Of a stretch of DNA of 64,000 nucleotides, positions 60,866-64,000 are shown piece after piece. A program made the position numbers and the translations under genes. Source of the stretch: 2-12-FULL-35-15 sp036386835 (GTDB lineage: Bacteria > Bacteroidota > Bacteroidia > 2-12-FULL-35-15); contig DASVUX010000027.1 of the NCBI GenBank assembly GCA_036386835.1, forward strand, positions 1 through 64,000, given 5' to 3'. How positions within the stretch are numbered: the stretch's first letter is position 1; each line of letters starts with the position of its first letter. The notes under the pieces are model-generated. The model was given only the letters and a program-made list of their open reading frames with translations, did no database searches and was not told the origin of the DNA.

Positions 60866-63805
60866 ATGAAATTTCTTGTAGTTATAGTGGTTTATATTTT
60901 AAGTCTCAATAGTCATGTATTTGCACAGCAGCCTGCTACTGGAACACCAGTTGGGGCTTTCGCGCCAAGTGTTGGCAACACAACAAGAGCGTGGTTAAGA
61001 GGAGGCAATACGGCTACGGGAAGTGGCCTTAATGACAACATTTTCGGTACAGCATTTAATTCTCCAATTTACACAATAACCAACGGTTCACACCGCATGC
61101 GTGTCAATGGAAATTTAACAACGACTGTAAATTTAGTTACAGGTCATAATGTTGGAGGCTTTGTTGGCATAGCTCCCGGCGGTTATTTTGCTGCCAACAC
61201 TCCCGCAGCAATGCTGCACCTTTACGGCCCTAACAATACCACCTTTGGCATAGGAGGAGGCTGGCGCAGATGGATGCAAACAGGGATGCTTGTGAATGAA
61301 AATTCCGATGCGATCTATGTAGGCATGATGCCGCAGCCGGGTCTCAACAGGAGCGATGCCGTGGTCGCATGGAATGATGACGGGGGCGGAGGCCAGGATA
61401 AATTACGCTTTATTTTTACCGGTGCCAATCTCAATGGAAACGGCACAGGCACCAGTCCCATTGATCCGCGCTCATTGAACGGTTATGAGTTCATGCGCAT
61501 GTCTTCTTCACCTTCGCAAACCAATTCTTCGGGGCAGGCCAGCGGGAATCTCGGGATAGGACCTGTGTTTACGGATGTCCTGCCGCCCCAGAACCGGCTG
61601 CACATGAATGCGGAAGAAGACTTAGCGGTATTCATGCAGATAAGCAACGGGAGCGGAACAGGTCAAGGCCCTTTGGATGGGCTGATAGCCGGGTATCCTG
61701 CTACATCAGTCAATAACAGGGAAGCCATGATCAACCAGCGGGAGAACGACCGGCTGAGCATGTACACGAATAATGGCGAACGGATGCGCATCACGCATCT
61801 GGGGGCCTTAAATGCAGGAACAGCGTTCAATCCCGGCGGCCTGCCTGTAAACCGTACCCGTATTGGCATCAGCCATGATCCGGGTTCACCGGTTACACGG
61901 CCATTAAGTTTACTGCACCTCGGCTATAATACGGGAGCATTCCCCGGAGGCACAACGGATGGATGGCGTCCGTGGATGGATATTGGAATGTTCATCAGCA
62001 ACGGCACCGACAATGGGTACCTCGGGCTTAAACATGAAACCAACGGTCTCTCCGGAGATCGTGAAGACATGGTATTGAACTGGGGTGATAATCAAAGTGC
62101 AGGGTCACTGGCCACCGGCCCCGATAACCTCAGGTTCATATTCACTTCAACTACAACCGGGGTAACCGGAACGCCTCCTGCAACAGGCCCGGATGGCCTT
62201 GAAGCAATGCGTATGACACCAACACTTACCACAGGCATTTTTACCGGAATAGGCGGTGATCCCACTGCGGGAGCAACCGGTAATCAGTATGGTCCGGCAG
62301 GGACAAGTATTAATCCGACAGCAACCCTGGAAGTGAATTCATGGGGAACAACCAATGCCGTAGGCGGGAGCAGCGGCTTGAGGTTTACAAACTTAAACAC
62401 CACTTCACCGGTGGTCAGTCCGAACCCGGGACCCGGTGTGCTTTCTGTTGATGCAGACGGGGATGTGATCTATGTTGCCGGTGGCGGAACCGGCATCGGG
62501 AATTACTGCGGTGTAAGCCCTTCCAACCCGCTTACTGCGGATTACGAGATCCCGATGAATGCCAATAACTATTATTTTACTGATCCTGCCGGGCCTTTGA
62601 ATGACGGGGAAAATTTTGTGAAGATCGGGGATAATTGTGGTGCAGTTGTAAGAGCCAAACTGGAGATCAATAGAAACCTTACCGTCAATTCCCAGTCCAG
62701 GGTCATCGGGGCTTTTTGTATTAACAGTGATCTCGCTCTCTCTAATCCCTTATCAGGTTCTGCCTATGGATTTGCAGGAAATGCAAGAGGAAACAACCGG
62801 CTTAACAGTGGTGTTTTCGGCACTTCCAGCGGTGCATCCCAGAATTGCGGGGGCTTATTCGAGGCAATTACCGCATTTTCCAGCGGATCGGCCAATAATA
62901 ATAATTACGGGATAATGGCGTATGCGGCCAATGCGCAGAACAATTACGCTGTTTATGCAACGGTTGCAGGGAGCGGGGCCCCGGGCCCGGGTACTCCGTC
63001 AGGACCTAACTATGCAGGATTCTTTAACGGTGATGTTTATATTTCAGGAACATACGGCCCATCGGATGCTAGCCTGAAGGATAGCATTCAAAGTATTTCC
63101 AACGCTTTAGAGATCATTCAGCAGTTAAACCCCAAAACGTTTGAGTTCAGGCACACTTCCTTTCCGTCAATGAATTTGCCGAAAGGCCTTCAGTATGGCC
63201 TGATCGCCCAGGAAGTGGAAACGGTTTTGCCGGCATTGGTGACAAACAATATTCAGCCGGCTGTATACGATACATTGGGAGCTGTAGTTACTCCTGAAGT
63301 AAGCTTTAAAGGCCTTGAATACCAGCAGCTGATCCCCATTTTATTAAAAGGGATGAAAGAGCAGCAATCGAAAATTGACAGCCTGGACCAGGTAAATAAT
63401 ACGCAGGATTCAATTAACACAGCATTGCAGAATCAGCTGACTGCAATTTCAGAGATGATCACTTCCTGCTGCAATACCAACCATTCCATGCTGCAGAACA
63501 ATCCCGGCAGTGTAATTGGCCTGGAAGTTGAATTAAAGGACGGCCAATCGATCGTTTTAGAACAGAACGTACCCAACCCGTTTGCAGAGCAAACAACGAT
63601 CAGTTATTTTTTACCTGAGAATACAAGCAAAGCGCAGATCCTGTTCTATAATTCGCAGGGTAAGTTAATTCAGTCAACCGAACTTATACAAAAAGGCAGA
63701 GGGCAGCTGAATGTATTTGCAAGCGATCTTACGAATGGCATTTACACGTATACTTTAGTAGTGGATGGTAAGATCATCGGGACAAAGAAAATGGTAAAGC
63801 AATAA
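60866..63805 (+). CDS. T9SS type A protein with phage-type S74 intramolecular chaperone
   Basis: 979 residues. Signal peptide VVIVVYILSLNSHVFAQ. The body contains two diverged ~110-residue units (MLHLYGPNN, GWRRWMQTGMLV, DKLRFIFTG; and LLHLGYNTG, GWRPWMDIGMFI, DNLRFIFTS). From residue 733 lies the peptidase S74 domain: catalytic Ser733 and Lys738 in GPSDASLKDSI (spacing five, as in endosialidase), LNPKTFEFRH, YGLIAQEVETVLPALV and LEYQQLIPILLKGMKEQQ. A coiled coil (~815-855) follows, then the type A sorting domain (LEQNVPNPFAEQTTISYF to KKMVKQ). In phage tail spikes the domain folds trimers and then cleaves itself off. Here cleavage would remove the export signal. First ~100 codons AT-rich, rest GC-richer. 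Confidence 0.88.
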   Translation: MKFLVVIVVYILSLNSHVFAQQPATGTPVGAFAPSVGNTTRAWLRGGNTATGSGLNDNIFGTAFNSPIYTITNGSHRMRVNGNLTTTVNLVTGHNVGGFVGIAPGGYFAANTPAAMLHLYGPNNTTFGIGGGWRRWMQTGMLVNENSDAIYVGMMPQPGLNRSDAVVAWNDDGGGGQDKLRFIFTGANLNGNGTGTSPIDPRSLNGYEFMRMSSSPSQTNSSGQASGNLGIGPVFTDVLPPQNRLHMNAEEDLAVFMQISNGSGTGQGPLDGLIAGYPATSVNNREAMINQRENDRLSMYTNNGERMRITHLGALNAGTAFNPGGLPVNRTRIGISHDPGSPVTRPLSLLHLGYNTGAFPGGTTDGWRPWMDIGMFISNGTDNGYLGLKHETNGLSGDREDMVLNWGDNQSAGSLATGPDNLRFIFTSTTTGVTGTPPATGPDGLEAMRMTPTLTTGIFTGIGGDPTAGATGNQYGPAGTSINPTATLEVNSWGTTNAVGGSSGLRFTNLNTTSPVVSPNPGPGVLSVDADGDVIYVAGGGTGIGNYCGVSPSNPLTADYEIPMNANNYYFTDPAGPLNDGENFVKIGDNCGAVVRAKLEINRNLTVNSQSRVIGAFCINSDLALSNPLSGSAYGFAGNARGNNRLNSGVFGTSSGASQNCGGLFEAITAFSSGSANNNNYGIMAYAANAQNNYAVYATVAGSGAPGPGTPSGPNYAGFFNGDVYISGTYGPSDASLKDSIQSISNALEIIQQLNPKTFEFRHTSFPSMNLPKGLQYGLIAQEVETVLPALVTNNIQPAVYDTLGAVVTPEVSFKGLEYQQLIPILLKGMKEQQSKIDSLDQVNNTQDSINTALQNQLTAISEMITSCCNTNHSMLQNNPGSVIGLEVELKDGQSIVLEQNVPNPFAEQTTISYFLPENTSKAQILFYNSQGKLIQSTELIQKGRGQLNVFASDLTNGIYTYTLVVDGKIIGTKKMVKQ

Positions 63806-63838
63806 TTTCGATGAAATGATTGTTTTTATGTTAATCTC

Positions 63839-63869
63839 AAAAGCCTCTCCGGTATGGAGAGGCTTTTTT
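63839..63869 (+). terminator. Intrinsic terminator after the S74-domain gene
   Basis: AAAAGCCTCTCC and GGAGAGGCTTTT pair perfectly with a 5-base loop, followed by T to 63869; 33 bp after the stop. Confidence 0.9.
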
Positions 63870-63951
63870 ATGCGGCATACACGTTTGTTATTTCGACCGC
63901 ATGAGAGAAATCTTATAACAGTACCTCTCTGCCTTCACACTTTCTCGACTA

Positions 63952-64000
63952 CGCTCGAAATGACATCTTAAGTGCAGGATCATAGTTGTCATTTCGAGCG
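63952..64000. repeat. REP-like palindrome, cut by window end
   Basis: CGCTCGAAATGACA (63952-63965) and TGTCATTTCGAGCG (63987-64000) are a perfect 14 bp inverted repeat 21 bp apart. The upstream TTTCTCGACTACGC extends the known intergenic motif of this type. Related sequences occur at 7166-7310 and 9038-9073. Confidence 0.7.

Noticed and set aside
60866..63805. Prophage or tailocin region suggested by the S74 tail-spike domain.
   Set aside because: No capsid, tail, lysis or integrase genes lie nearby, and the protein has a signal peptide and a T9SS sorting domain, so it is a cellular export substrate.

Overview
The window looks like chromosomal DNA of a Bacteroidota (Bacteroidetes) bacterium, probably free-living. 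The evidence is six secreted proteins ending in type IX secretion (T9SS) sorting domains of both type A and type B, Bacteroidetes-type promoter boxes (TAnnTTTG, sometimes with a TTG-containing upstream box), weak Shine-Dalgarno sites, lipoproteins with lipobox cysteines, and the Bacteroidota-type arginine decarboxylase. By eye GC is moderate (about 40-45 percent), with a clearly AT-richer block at about 57.9-61.2 kb. There is no rRNA, CRISPR array, integrase or transposase. The only RNA gene is tRNA-His.

Layout. 0-9 kb: the start of an outer-membrane protein gene, proton-translocating transhydrogenase (pntA-pntB), a glycerophosphodiesterase, an SGNH hydrolase and small housekeeping or hypothetical genes including ogt. 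9-15.4 kb: a fatty-acid beta-oxidation operon read leftwards, marR-fadN-fadA-fadE, with a decayed four-helix-bundle (23S rRNA intervening-sequence type) element between fadN and fadA. 15.4-22.4 kb: a TRIC-type channel, a polytopic membrane protein, a T9SS type A BNR-repeat protein, a DUF2179-type membrane protein, a lipoprotein and a beta-barrel protein. 22.7-27.8 kb: a 1690-residue type B protein with five tandem double-PKD repeats. 27.9-34.5 kb: a frameshifted RibD-like reductase gene coupled to an acetyltransferase gene, a prolyl oligopeptidase, a DUF885 lipoprotein and a FemAB/GNAT-like protein. 34.6-40 kb: an 1808-residue type B protein built from two other repeat families.

40-44.5 kb holds arginine genes: argS, arginase and a divergent arginine decarboxylase, with a palindromic site in the divergent promoter. 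44.7-49.4 kb holds two tandem paralogous exported proteins followed by ftsK and lolA. 49.4-57.5 kb reads leftwards: a type A surface protein, then a copA, glycosyltransferase, flippase, methyltransferase string. 57.6-64 kb holds tRNA-His with a partial tandem duplication of its 3' end, then an AT-rich block with a TPR-like gene lying between two imperfect copies of a roughly 140-150 bp sequence, a small type B protein and a 979-residue protein that combines a phage-tail-type S74 autoprotease/chaperone domain with a T9SS type A export signal.

The most unusual region is 57.9-63.8 kb. A cytoplasmic repeat protein of unknown role sits beside two exported surface proteins, one carrying a self-cleaving chaperone domain placed before its own export signal. 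Other points worth checking are the rRNA-intervening-sequence-type relic, several genes whose only visible promoter box sits 4-8 nt before the start codon (predicting leaderless mRNAs), and a 5x repeat whose protein sequence is conserved while its codons are scrambled.
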